A stretch of 64,000 nt of DNA, from the NCBI RefSeq assembly GCF_003534205.1, contig NZ_CP011102.1, forward strand, positions 2,988,036 to 3,052,035. The letters are read 5' to 3'. The position numbers and the translations under genes are program-made. The notes beneath the pieces are model-generated. The model was given only the letters and a program-made list of their open reading frames with translations. It was not told where the DNA came from and ran no database searches. Source of the DNA: Listeria weihenstephanensis. Its GTDB lineage: Bacteria > Bacillota > Bacilli > Lactobacillales > Listeriaceae. Shown here one piece after another: positions 8,540 through 17,048 of the stretch (positions within the stretch are counted from its first letter, which is position 1; each line of letters begins with the position of its first letter).

Positions 8540-8814
8540 CGCACCTCCAGTTGTTGCGCTACTTCTTTGTCTTTGGCTGCATATGCTTCACCGATTTGCT
8601 TGATTCGAATCGCGTCTTCGCGTACCACTTTTCCGAATAAATCCACGCTTTCAACCAACTCAAATAGCGCTTCCCGATAGTTGGAAATCGCTTCACTCTG
8701 CGTATAAGGCATATTGCCGTTCTTCATGGGAAAGTAACTCATCCCCGCCATACTCTCGCTTAAATCTGAGGCATGGTTCATCATTTCCTCTCTGCTAACT
8801 TTTATTTCAACCAT
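8536..8814 (-). CDS. WXG100-like small partner (DUF5344/YwqI-like)
   Basis: A 92-residue, mostly helical protein and the first gene of the LXG operon, behind a GAGGGGAG ribosome site. It resembles the small WXG100-like proteins (YwqI type) that precede LXG toxins. The second half (FELVESVDLFGKVVREDAIRIKQIGEAY) is amphipathic and suited to a helical hairpin. Likely a co-secreted or chaperone-like partner. Assignment is by length, composition and operon order. Confidence 0.7.
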   Translation of the reverse strand: MVEIKVSREEMMNHASDLSESMAGMSYFPMKNGNMPYTQSEAISNYREALFELVESVDLFGKVVREDAIRIKQIGEAYAAKDKEVAQQLEVR

Positions 8815-8867
8815 GTTTTCGCTCCCCTCTATGTTGCTAATAATTCCTAAAATCTCGTAATATCTTC

Positions 8868-8897
8868 ATTATATCCCATGTCTACATATTTTGTAAA
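8868..8897 (-). promoter_or_regulatory. Promoter of the LXG operon
   Basis: On the reverse strand, TTTACA (8892-8897) and TATAAT (8868-8873) are separated by 18 bp. They lie just upstream of the first LXG-operon gene and downstream of the terminator at 8916-8957. Confidence 0.65.
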
Positions 8898-8915
8898 TTA
8901 ATCTCAGACATAAAA

Positions 8916-8957
8916 ATAAACCCAACCATTTCGCCGAAACGAAATGGTTGGGTTTAT
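8916..8957. terminator. Terminator of the PemK-like gene
   Basis: A stem of about 18 bp (arms AAACCCAACCATTTCG and CGAAATGGTTGGGTTT) with a six-base loop, flanked by A and T residues. It separates the PemK-like gene from the LXG operon. Confidence 0.85.
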
Positions 8958-9067
8958 ACGGGTTCAAGACCCTTCAAACGCTGCTTTCTTTTTGCATCGA
9001 GTGCACGGACTCTAAGGCCCTTTAATATCTCAATTATACTCTATTTTTTTGGTTATGTCAATTACTT

Positions 9068-9763
9068 TTATGAACGTTCTTCCAATTTACTTATCCGTTC
9101 TGAAAGTATCCTTATCTCCGTTTCTTTTTCTCGAATAATCGCTTCTTGTTCTTCTAAGTTCGCTTTCCATTTATTATAAGTGAATCCACCAATATACTCC
9201 ATGACAACTGTATCAATTCTTTCCAATATTTCATTATTTGAAACTCGGCCACCGAATTTTCTCAGTACTCGATTTTTGGAAATACACCTTATTTGTTCAA
9301 GTAAAATAGTAGAATCTTTGCTCTGATTTCCTAAATCGGTTGTATTCCGACTGAGTTTAATATGATATTTATTATTATCTCTGAATTTTCTATAATTAGA
9401 GGTTAATGGCGCCACGATTAGCAATCCTCCCTGTTCCTTCAACACAATAGCAGGATGATCATATGTCATTTCACTCCCATAATTCCCGAAAAAATCAACA
9501 TAAACAATACTACCCTTAGAATAATTCCGATACTTTCTTCTTACAGCTGTCTCTTTATCTTTCACATAACGCTCAAATCCTAACAACCACCTAATGCTAC
9601 TTTCCAATCGTTTCGTTCTAAAATTGTGAGTTAGCTTCTCTTTCGCATCGTAAAAATCAAGAAATAGCTGTGGTTCATCGATAATGTGCTTATTGTCCGC
9701 ACCCTTACCTCCTAAATTAGGATCAAATCGGGTCATCGCCAAGTATTTTTCTCTATCTCGCAT
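9068..9763 (-). CDS. PemK/MazF-like protein with N- and C-terminal extensions
   Basis: 231 residues from ATG 9763, which is eight bases behind GAGGAG; the longer GTG start overlaps that site. The middle (KGSIVYVDFFGNYGSEMTYDHPAIVL and LIVAPLTSN) matches the PemK/MazF fold of mRNA interferases: conserved G-S-E-M and H-P-A-x-V-L, then a P-L-T/S segment. About 85 residues precede it and a charged coiled coil (EEQEAIIREKETEIRILSER) follows, so it is about twice the size of a plain MazF. No antitoxin-like gene is adjacent. It may be a solitary toxin or a regulatory derivative. Confidence 0.75.
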   Translation of the reverse strand: MRDREKYLAMTRFDPNLGGKGADNKHIIDEPQLFLDFYDAKEKLTHNFRTKRLESSIRWLLGFERYVKDKETAVRRKYRNYSKGSIVYVDFFGNYGSEMTYDHPAIVLKEQGGLLIVAPLTSNYRKFRDNNKYHIKLSRNTTDLGNQSKDSTILLEQIRCISKNRVLRKFGGRVSNNEILERIDTVVMEYIGGFTYNKWKANLEEQEAIIREKETEIRILSERISKLEERS

Positions 9764-9901
9764 CTCAACCACTCCTCATTTGCTGTATTGCTATTATATC
9801 ACATAAGCAGTGCTAAAGGCGTAGTTTTTTTACATATATTACAAAATATACGAATCAGGGGTGATTATGCTATGATAAGGGGTGAAAAAGGAGGAATCCC
9901 C

Positions 9902-10297
9902 ATGCAAAAAGATATCCATGTGGTTGGCGCTATCATCCAAAAGAACGGTAAAATCCTCTGCGTCCAACGTGCAGATTCCGCTGTCAACGGCGCCGATTGG
10001 GAGTTTCCTGGTGGCAAAATCGAACCTGGCGAAACACCGGAACAAGCACTCATCCGCGAAGTTCAAGAGGAAATCGGCTGTGAGATCACGGTAACCGAGG
10101 CTTTCGATCACACCGTTTATGCCTACGAATTCGCCAACGTCCACCTCACTTGTTTTCTTTGTGAACTCGTTGCTGGCGAACCGATCTTGCATGTTCACCA
10201 AGCAATGAAATGGCTCGACACTAGCGAAATGCTTCACTTGAAGTGGTCACCAGCCAATCTCCCCGCTGTTGAAAAATTGCAGAAAAAAGACGCCTAA
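9902..10297 (+). CDS. Nudix hydrolase, MutT-like
   Basis: 131 residues with a complete Nudix box, GGKIEPGETPEQALIREV followed by QEEIG (G-x5-E-x7-REVQEE-x-G). The WEFPGGK entry, GCEI and MKWLD segments are typical of MutT-type 8-oxo-dGTP pyrophosphatases that sanitise the nucleotide pool. ATG 9902 follows AAGGAGG; longer frames upstream lack a better site. Monocistronic, sharing a terminator with the convergent dbpA. Confidence 0.88.
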   Translation: MQKDIHVVGAIIQKNGKILCVQRADSAVNGADWEFPGGKIEPGETPEQALIREVQEEIGCEITVTEAFDHTVYAYEFANVHLTCFLCELVAGEPILHVHQAMKWLDTSEMLHLKWSPANLPAVEKLQKKDA

Positions 10298-10322
10298 TCG
10301 CGCTGACTAGGCATCTTTTTGC
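10284..10322. terminator. Shared terminator between the Nudix gene and dbpA
   Basis: An imperfect stem (AAAGACGCCTAATC against GACTAGGCATCTTT) with A and T runs on its two sides, overlapping the 3' end of the Nudix gene. Confidence 0.7.
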
Positions 10323-10323
10323 G

Positions 10324-11754
10324 TTATCTTCGTGCTTTACTTACTTTCAATTTTTTCCCTTTAACCGTCACAGTTTGCATCGCTTTCACAACTTGTGCGC
10401 CCTTGCCGTTTAGAATCTCAACAAACGACACGTTATCCTCAATCGTGATAATCCCGATATCATCCGCGCTAACTCCGTCCAACTTCGCGATCGTCCCAAC
10501 GAAATCCACCGCGCGCAACTTCTTCTTCTTACCACCATTAAAATAAATCTTCATAATATCTTTACTCAGCGCTGCGCTCTTATCCTTCTTCACGACTGGC
10601 GCTTCTTCCATTTTCTCATCAAAAGCTTGTTTTCGGGCTGCAACAATCGCCTCATTTGGCAAATCAACTTGCGGAATTTCAAAGCCAATATACTCCTCGA
10701 TTTCACCGATAAAACGATTCTCAAACGGCGTTACAAAAGTGATTGCTTTACCACTCCGACCCGCTCTGCCCGTACGCCCAGTCCGATGCACATAACTTTC
10801 TTTTTCAAGCGGCACATCGTAATTCACCACAAGCGAAATGTTCTCAATATCGATTCCGCGCGCCGCCACATCTGTCGCCACTAAAAAGCGAAACATCCCG
10901 CGTTTAAAATCATTCATCACGCCAAAACGATCTTCTTGCGTCAAACCACCGTGAATCTTTTCAGCGGGATAGCCCATGCGGCGCAACTGATCATACGTGT
11001 CGTCCACGCGCTCTTGCGTCCGACAAAAAATAATCGCACTCTCCGGATTCTGCACAATCAACGTGTCACGTAACGCGACCATTTTGCGATCATCCTTCAC
11101 CGTCACTTTTTCATGCGTAATATCCGCCGTTGTCAAACCTGTCGCAGCGATTTCCACGTGTTTTGGCGCCTTCATATATTTATCACTCAACACCGCAATA
11201 TCCGTCGGTAACGTCGCTGAAAACAACATCGTCACGCGGTTTTTCGGCAACGCTTGAATAATCGCCTCAACCTGCTCAATAAAGCCCATGTTCAGCATCT
11301 CGTCCGCCTCATCAATGACCAAATAGCGCACCTTCTCAAGGCTCAGCGTACCTTTTTCAATATGATCCAGCGTCCGACCTGGCGTCCCAACAACCACATG
11401 ACTTTTCTGCTTCAGCTCCAATTTTTGTTTCGCAAACGGAGACTTCCCGAAAATCGCCGTTGCCTTGATGCGTTTAAAACGACCAATATTCGTAAAATCC
11501 GCCTGAACTTGCGCAGCCAATTCCCGCGTCGGTTCCAAGACCAGCGCCTGCGGTTTATTCTCCTCCCAATCCACGAGTTCACAAATCGGAATCGCAAACG
11601 AAGCCGTCTTCCCGCTCCCTGTCTGCGCCTTCACCACAACATCCTGCCCATTCAAAACCAGCGGCACAACCTCACGCTGAACCTCCGTGGCCTCCGTATA
11701 ACCTAACCCTGCCAACGCCTTCTCTATCTCCGAACTTATATTATCAAATCTCAT
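10324..11754 (-). CDS. dbpA: DEAD-box RNA helicase DbpA
   Basis: 476 residues. Helicase motifs in order: AQTGSGKT (I), PTRELA (Ia), TPGR (Ib), DEAD (II), SAT (III), ARGID (V) and [10 protein letters not shown] (VI). The last 75 residues ([20 protein letters not shown]... to VSKARR) are the DbpA-type RNA-recognition domain that binds helix 92 of 23S rRNA, so the protein should act in 50S subunit maturation. ATG 11754 has GAGGT upstream. It stands as a single gene. Confidence 0.92.
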   Translation of the reverse strand: MRFDNISSEIEKALAGLGYTEATEVQREVVPLVLNGQDVVVKAQTGSGKTASFAIPICELVDWEENKPQALVLEPTRELAAQVQADFTNIGRFKRIKATAIFGKSPFAKQKLELKQKSHVVVGTPGRTLDHIEKGTLSLEKVRYLVIDEADEMLNMGFIEQVEAIIQALPKNRVTMLFSATLPTDIAVLSDKYMKAPKHVEIAATGLTTADITHEKVTVKDDRKMVALRDTLIVQNPESAIIFCRTQERVDDTYDQLRRMGYPAEKIHGGLTQEDRFGVMNDFKRGMFRFLVATDVAARGIDIENISLVVNYDVPLEKESYVHRTGRTGRAGRSGKAITFVTPFENRFIGEIEEYIGFEIPQVDLPNEAIVAARKQAFDEKMEEAPVVKKDKSAALSKDIMKIYFNGGKKKKLRAVDFVGTIAKLDGVSADDIGIITIEDNVSFVEILNGKGAQVVKAMQTVTVKGKKLKVSKARR

Positions 11755-11812
11755 TATTCTACCTCAATCTTTTTTTGTGTTTTTTTAAGTATAACATGAA
11801 AAGCTGAGGGAG

Positions 11813-12536
11813 CCCGTTAGATCCGAAAAAATTTTGAACAGGCGCAAGAAAAATCAATAAAGGTAGGCAATCTCACTACGCTCCATTGCATATTGATTCT
11901 CTAAATCAAAGCAGAGTACGCTTTGAAAGTTCGTCAACAATTTTTTTGGAGGCTGTGTAAATTTCGAGGATCTGGCTCCCGAAGCTGGATCCGGAGGCGA
12001 CAAACACGATTCCCAACATGGATCGATTACTCCCTACGTTCGTACTCATATTGAGGCTCTAAGGAGATACACTACATTTCCTAAGACCCACAACAAAGCT
12101 GAAACGGCCCGTTAGATCCGAAAAAAATTGTTAGGGGCCGCAGGAAAAATCCGCAAAGGTAGGCAATCTCACTACGTTCCATTGCATATTGATTCTCTAA
12201 ATCAAAGCACAATACGCTTTGAAAGTTCATCAACAATTTTTTTGAAGGGCACGAAATTTTCGAGGATCTGGCCGTTGAAGCTGGATCCGGAGGTGCCAAA
12301 CATAATTCCCAACATGGATCGATTACTCCCTACGTTCGTACTCATATTGAGGCTCTAAGGAAATACACTACATTTCCTAAGACCCACAACAAACCTAAGA
12401 CCTCCCGCTAGAGCCGAAAAAATTGTTAGGGACCACAGGAAAAATCCACAAAGGATGGATCGATTACTCCTTGCGTTCGTACTCATATTAAGGCTCTAAG
12501 AAAACACACTACATTTCCCAAGACCCACATCAAACA
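11813..12536. repeat. Three tandem non-coding repeats, period about 295 bp
   Basis: Unit 1 runs 11813-12107, unit 2 12108-12403 and unit 3 12404-12536. Each starts CCCGTTAGATCCGAAAAA or a close variant. Units 1 and 2 are full length; unit 3 lacks about 170 bp from its middle. Each full unit holds two variants of a submotif (CTACGTTC, then CATATTGA and CTCTAA, a short hairpin, then CAACAA) and long complementary arms (GTTAGATCC near the start, GGATCTGGC near the middle). In unit 2 an A-rich arm also pairs with a T-rich arm over 12 bp. No reading frame has a ribosome site. The 800-bp gap between dbpA and the CapA-like gene holds little else. Confidence 0.85.
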
Positions 12537-12601
12537 AGTTTGCCAACTACCCTCCCACATATTATACTTAAAGAAAAACAGCTCTTGGAAGGAGCAAACT
12601 A

Positions 12602-14032
12602 ATGAAGAAATCTACACTAATAACCTCAGTCATCATCATCATCCTTTTTTCAGTTGGCGTTTTCTGGACAGTTCACGCCTTAAATAAAGAAGCGGAAACA
12701 CCAACAAAAGCACCGCTCCAAGCACTCACCGCAACCGATGTCACAAGCTTGTCCAAACAAACCCAATCCACACTCCAAGCCCTAGCTAATTCAGGTGGCA
12801 ACTCAGCATCTCAAAAAGACTTAGCCACGCTTGTCAAAAACACAAAAAAATTCAAACTTACCGATGATGCCAACAGCAACTACGTCAAAAATCTAACCGC
12901 TTGCCTCGAAACGCTACAACAATATAAAACCGGCAAAGCGGACAAAAAAGCGCTCGGCAAAGTTTATCCTACTTTTGTTACAAATGAAGCCAAACTAAAA
13001 AATATCACAAAAACAACCCAATACCAATGGTTCTACGCCGCAGCTGCCAATTACGAACAAGGCTTGAAAGAAAAAGGCGTTATCACGCTAACTATGGTCG
13101 GCGATAACTCATTCGGAACCTATCCAGAAACACCCGAGCACCTCAAATTTGATAATGTTTTCAAGAAAAATAATGGCACAAACACCTATGTTTACCAAAA
13201 CTGCCTACCATGGTTTAAATCGGATGACTATACTGTTATCAACGCCGAAAGTGCCTTCACCAACGCCACCAAAGCTGAAGTCAAAATGTGGCGCATAAAG
13301 AGTGACCCAGCTCACGTTGCCTTCCTGCCAGCAAGCGGAATCGAAGCAGCAAATCTGGCGAATAATCACACCATGGATTACTTCCAAGTCGGCTATGATG
13401 ACACACTAAAAGCGTTCAAAGACAACAATATTCCCGTTTTCAACAAAAATATGCCCCTCATTACAAAAATTGGCGGTATCGAAACAATCCTACTCGGCTA
13501 CGATTGCCGTTCCAGCCAACAATCGCCGAGCTATCTTGCCAAAATCGAGGCGGACGTTAAAAAATACAAGAAAAAAGATAATCTTGTGATCGTCAATATG
13601 CATTGGGGCGTCGAATATCACGAAACACCCGTTGATTATCAAACCCAATATGGACACGCGATTATCGATGCAGGCGCAGATATCATCATGGGATCACACC
13701 CACATCGCCTAGAAAGCATCGAAAAATACAACGGCAAATACATCGTTTACAGCATGGGCGATTTCGCTTTTGGCGCCGATCCAACCTTACTTTCCCGTAT
13801 GACATCGATGTTCCGATTGCGCTTCACAGAAGATAATGGTAAAGTAGTTCTTAAAAACATGTCCATCGTGCCAACTTACGAAAATTCAGACGGTAGCCTA
13901 AACGAAAACAACTACCAACCACTTCCCGTTTTTGGCGCCGATGCAAAGAAAATTGTGAACGAATTAATCCGAATAAGTAAACCCGTGCAAGGTGGGGTTA
14001 CAGAATATGATTATTTCGATCCGTTCTTATAG
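12602..14032 (+). CDS. CapA-like (PGA_cap) membrane-anchored phosphoesterase-fold protein
   Basis: 476 residues behind GGAAGGAG. One N-terminal membrane anchor (residues 6-26) precedes a variable spacer of about 130 residues, then a CapA/poly-gamma-glutamate domain of the metallophosphoesterase fold. Motifs: TMVGDNSFG, INAESAFT, NLANNHTMDY, NMHWGVEYH, GSHPHRLE and YSMGDFAFG. In B. anthracis CapA belongs to the polyglutamate capsule complex, but no capB/capC homologues occur here. The real substrate is therefore unknown, and it may act on the cell surface as a phosphoesterase. It shares a direction and a 15-bp gap with the CDF gene, so probably an operon. Confidence 0.82.
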   Translation: MKKSTLITSVIIIILFSVGVFWTVHALNKEAETPTKAPLQALTATDVTSLSKQTQSTLQALANSGGNSASQKDLATLVKNTKKFKLTDDANSNYVKNLTACLETLQQYKTGKADKKALGKVYPTFVTNEAKLKNITKTTQYQWFYAAAANYEQGLKEKGVITLTMVGDNSFGTYPETPEHLKFDNVFKKNNGTNTYVYQNCLPWFKSDDYTVINAESAFTNATKAEVKMWRIKSDPAHVAFLPASGIEAANLANNHTMDYFQVGYDDTLKAFKDNNIPVFNKNMPLITKIGGIETILLGYDCRSSQQSPSYLAKIEADVKKYKKKDNLVIVNMHWGVEYHETPVDYQTQYGHAIIDAGADIIMGSHPHRLESIEKYNGKYIVYSMGDFAFGADPTLLSRMTSMFRLRFTEDNGKVVLKNMSIVPTYENSDGSLNENNYQPLPVFGADAKKIVNELIRISKPVQGGVTEYDYFDPFL

Positions 14033-14047
14033 AAAGAAGGAAACCAT

Positions 14048-15013
14048 TTGAAAGAAATATTTCAACTTTTAAAAGAAGGTAATAAATCCGCACTCACCGC
14101 GGCGATTGTGAACGTCCTTGTCTCGATCATTAAAGGAATAACCTATGTCTTTACCGGCAACGTTGCCATGTTCGCCGAAACACTACACAGTCTAGGCGAT
14201 GCTGCCAATCAATTTTTTGTATTCGTTGGCTCGGCTCTCAGTAAAAAACGCCCAACGAAGCGATTTCCTAATGGCTTTGGCCGTGTTGTAAATCTCGTGC
14301 TCCTTGGCGCCGTTCTTATCGTTGGTATCATGGCGTTTGAGACGATCAAAGAAGGGATTTCGCACATTTTCCATCCGACAGAATCGACAGGTTTCCTCAT
14401 TAATCTTCTCGTTTTGGCTGTTTGTACTATTCTCGAAGGTTTTGTGCTTGTAAAAGCGATGCATGAGATCACACATGATGTTGGTCTGAAATCACGTGGT
14501 CTAAAGCTTTTCAAAGATAGCATCGCGAATTTTGGGAAGGCTAAAGCCGCAACTCGACTCGTTTTTCTTGAAGATTCGGTTGCAACTGGTGGCGGACTTC
14601 TTGCAATGATCGCCATCATCATCTCGTATTACACACCTTACCATCAAGCAGAAGGAATTGCCTCTGCACTGATCGGCGTTATGATGTTCTTCGTTGTTGG
14701 GAAAGTATTCCTCGACAATGCGGCTGGTGCGATCGGCGAATCTGATGAAGTTATGCAAGTCCAAATCGGACAACTTGTCATGAGCGACCCTGATGTGCAA
14801 GATATTCAAGTCATCACCGTTTTAAAAGAAGGTGATTTTTTCCACGTTGAAGTAGAAGTTGAACTCGATCCCCATATGACGCTTGCTGAAGTAGATGACG
14901 TCAAGGACCGGCTCGAGGAAAATATTTTGACTGTGAAAGGCGTCGTGGATGTTCTCGTTTCGTTCGATGAAGACGATGCGATTCGTAGCTGGGAATACGG
15001 CGACGGTCGCTAA
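14048..15013 (+). CDS. Cation diffusion facilitator (CDF) family transporter
   Basis: 321 residues starting at TTG 14048, with AGAAGG seven bases before. The core has the usual six membrane helices. The first metal-site helix contains FAETLHSLGDAANQ (H-x3-D variant of the CDF motif). The C-terminal cytoplasmic domain (VQDIQVITVLKEGDFFHVEVEVELDP...) is the ferredoxin-like dimer domain. Expected function is proton-driven export of divalent cations such as Zn, Mn or Fe. An extra loop between helices (residues about 145-170) is longer than in small CDFs. A terminator follows at 15023. Confidence 0.88.
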   Translation: MKEIFQLLKEGNKSALTAAIVNVLVSIIKGITYVFTGNVAMFAETLHSLGDAANQFFVFVGSALSKKRPTKRFPNGFGRVVNLVLLGAVLIVGIMAFETIKEGISHIFHPTESTGFLINLLVLAVCTILEGFVLVKAMHEITHDVGLKSRGLKLFKDSIANFGKAKAATRLVFLEDSVATGGGLLAMIAIIISYYTPYHQAEGIASALIGVMMFFVVGKVFLDNAAGAIGESDEVMQVQIGQLVMSDPDVQDIQVITVLKEGDFFHVEVEVELDPHMTLAEVDDVKDRLEENILTVKGVVDVLVSFDEDDAIRSWEYGDGR

Positions 15014-15022
15014 ATTCCTAAT

Positions 15023-15070
15023 AAGGCTGTAAAAAAGAGTTGCTATATTCTTTTTTACAGTCTTATTTTA
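15023..15070 (+). terminator. Terminator after the CDF gene
   Basis: A 16-bp nearly perfect stem (AAGGCTGTAAAAAAGA against TCTTTTTTACAGTCTT) followed by ATTTTATT. Confidence 0.8.
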
Positions 15071-15163
15071 TTCTCAAGTTAGCTATACAAATAAAGGAAG
15101 CGCAATCATTTCTAACGCATCTCATTTACCCGCAAAATACTTCCTTTTTATGAAAGTTTTCGA

Positions 15164-15215
15164 TTGACTCTTTACTCGATTTGCCCTATAATCAAATAGT
15201 TAATTAAGTTAACTA
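15164..15215 (+). promoter_or_regulatory. Promoter and operator of the DHA2 exporter
   Basis: TTGACT (15164-15169) and TATAAT (15187-15192) with an exact 17-bp spacer form a strong promoter. Directly behind the -10 box is the perfect inverted repeat TAGTTAA-N5-TTAACTA (15197-15215), covering the transcription start. This is an operator layout typical of TetR- or MarR-family control of drug exporters. No such regulator gene is in the window. Confidence 0.8.
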
Positions 15216-15244
15216 ATTACTTTTAAATCAGAAGGAGATTGAAC

Positions 15245-16726
15245 ATGACACAAACTACGCAAGCGGAAAAACCTGTAGATATTCAGGGGAAACCTTATAA
15301 TCGTATGTTATTAATGACAGTAATGCTTGTGGGGGCATTCGTTGCTATCTTAAACCAAACGATTCTATCAACAGCACTTCCACATATTATGGTCGATTTA
15401 AACATCACCGCGTCAACAGGGCAATGGCTAACAACAGCTTTCCTACTTACTAACGGGATCATGATTCCTATTACCGCGATGTTAATCGGTAAAATTAATT
15501 CAAAAACGCTATTTTTAACAGCCATGATCGTCTTTACGGTGGGTACAGTTATCTCTGCTTTCTCAGATAGCTTTGCGTTACTACTAACTGGACGTATTAT
15601 TCAAGCAGCTGGGGCCGGAATTCTAATGCCTCTTATGCAAACGATTTTTCTACTTATCTTCCCACCAGATCGTCGTGGGGCGGCAATGGGTATGGTCGGA
15701 TTAGTTATCGCTTTTGCGCCAGCTATCGGGCCCACTTTATCAGGTTGGATCGTTGACAGCTATGATTGGCACATGCTTTTCATCATCTTGATCCCAATCG
15801 CAGTTATTGATATTATCTTCGCTTTCTTCGCTATGAGAAAAGTGGTAGAACTGACAAATCCGAAAATCGATATTCTCTCGATTGCGCTTTCTACGATCGG
15901 TTTCGGTGCTCTACTTTACGGATTCAGTAGCGCGGGTACAGACGGTTGGACAGACGGCCTTGTGCTTACAATGTTCGCAGCAGGTGTAGTTGGCATTATT
16001 TTATTCGTATGGCGCCAACTTGTTATGGAAAAACCAATGCTCGAACTTCGCGTTTTCAAATCACCAGTTTTCACGTTATCAACCATTATTAGTGCGATCG
16101 TCATGATGTCAATGATCGGCGCAGAAATCGTATTACCGCTTTACATTCAAAATATTCTCGGTGAAACCGCGCTACACTCCGGATTATTACTACTTCCAGG
16201 TGCGATCGTGATGGGTGTTATGAGCCCGATTACCGGTATTATTTTCGATAAAATTGGTCCGAAGTTGCTCGCCATCGTTGGTATGACTTTACTCGTGGCT
16301 GGTACAATTCCGTTCATGTTCTTAACAAAAGACACGTCAACTATGTACATCATTGTCTTCTACGCCGTGCGTTTCTTCGGTATTTCGATGGTTATGATGC
16401 CGATGTCAACAGCTGGTATGAACTCATTGCCACTGAACATGATGAGTCACGGTACCGCAGTCAACAACACGATTCGTCAAGTTGCCGGCTCGATTGGTAC
16501 AGCGATCTTGATTACAGTATTAAGTAACGTAACGAAAAATAACATGCCTGGAAAAGCGTTGGCAATGACTGATCCACAAGGATTCCAAAGCCAAGCACTA
16601 ACAGCAAATCTTGACGGTATGAAAGCAGCATTCATCGTGGCTGTAGCCTTCGCAGTTATTGGCTTGATTTTAAGCCTGTTCGTGAAAGATATTCGTCCTC
16701 AAGGTAAGAAAAGCGTAAGTAAATAA
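15245..16726 (+). CDS. DHA2-type MFS multidrug exporter, MdrM/MdrT-like
   Basis: A 493-residue major-facilitator protein with about 14 membrane helices. Motifs: LNQTILSTALPHI in helix 1, GQWLTTAFLLTNGI in helix 2, LLTGRIIQAAGAGILMPL (motif B) and GPTLSGWI (motif C of drug:H+ antiporters). It strongly resembles the Listeria MdrM/MdrT group, which exports toxic compounds and c-di-AMP. I do not assign a specific symbol. ATG 15245 has GAAGGAG at the right distance; a TTG six bases earlier is less likely. A perfect operator repeat at its promoter implies repression until an inducer is present. Confidence 0.88.
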   Translation: MTQTTQAEKPVDIQGKPYNRMLLMTVMLVGAFVAILNQTILSTALPHIMVDLNITASTGQWLTTAFLLTNGIMIPITAMLIGKINSKTLFLTAMIVFTVGTVISAFSDSFALLLTGRIIQAAGAGILMPLMQTIFLLIFPPDRRGAAMGMVGLVIAFAPAIGPTLSGWIVDSYDWHMLFIILIPIAVIDIIFAFFAMRKVVELTNPKIDILSIALSTIGFGALLYGFSSAGTDGWTDGLVLTMFAAGVVGIILFVWRQLVMEKPMLELRVFKSPVFTLSTIISAIVMMSMIGAEIVLPLYIQNILGETALHSGLLLLPGAIVMGVMSPITGIIFDKIGPKLLAIVGMTLLVAGTIPFMFLTKDTSTMYIIVFYAVRFFGISMVMMPMSTAGMNSLPLNMMSHGTAVNNTIRQVAGSIGTAILITVLSNVTKNNMPGKALAMTDPQGFQSQALTANLDGMKAAFIVAVAFAVIGLILSLFVKDIRPQGKKSVSK

Positions 16727-16731
16727 CATGA

Positions 16732-16780
16732 AAAGAAACGCAGTGCTGATTCATTTCTCAGCGCTGCGTTTCTTTCGTTT
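16732..16780. terminator. Bidirectional terminator, exporter / small membrane protein
   Basis: An 18-bp near-perfect stem (AAAGAAACGCAGTGCTGA against TCAGCGCTGCGTTTCTTT) with a short loop. It overlaps the last codons of the convergent small gene. Confidence 0.8.
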
Positions 16781-16924
16781 CCGGTCTACGATAATCAAGA
16801 CAATAATTGTAATCAAGCAAAAAAAACTATATATATCCGAAATTTTCTCTGGTACTAAACGCGTCACCAAAAATCCAGATCCTGATAGTACAAATAAAAT
16901 CCAAAATCTACGGTCATCTGTCAT
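16751..16924 (-). CDS. Small two-helix membrane protein
   Basis: 57 residues from ATG 16924, with AGAGGAGG about ten bases upstream. Two hydrophobic stretches (FWILFVLSGSGFLV and FFCLITIIVLIIV) flank a short loop, and the end is strongly basic (DRKRKKRSAEK), so a hairpin membrane protein with a cytoplasmic tail is likely. Family not recognised. It is convergent to the exporter and its 3' end lies in the shared terminator. Confidence 0.6.
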   Translation of the reverse strand: MTDDRRFWILFVLSGSGFLVTRLVPEKISDIYSFFCLITIIVLIIVDRKRKKRSAEK

Positions 16925-17048
16925 TTACGTGTTGCCTCCTCTTTCTTCTCTCCTCATTTAACCTTATTTTAAAATAAAAATCAACCTGCTCAAAAAAGTA
17001 TGCTAAGATAGTAAAAAAGCTTTCTAACTTAAGAAAAGGGTGTTTTGG

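Noticed and set aside
12018-12062. 14-residue peptide MDRLLPTFVLILRL repeated in each tandem unit
   Set aside because: The nearest GGAGG is about 20 bases upstream, too far; conservation is explained by repeat identity.
11813-12536. CRISPR array
   Set aside because: Units are about 295 bp without short direct repeats and variable spacers, and no cas genes are present.
12602-14032. Capsule biosynthesis operon
   Set aside because: The CapA-like gene has no capB, capC or capE neighbours, so a polyglutamate capsule cannot be claimed.
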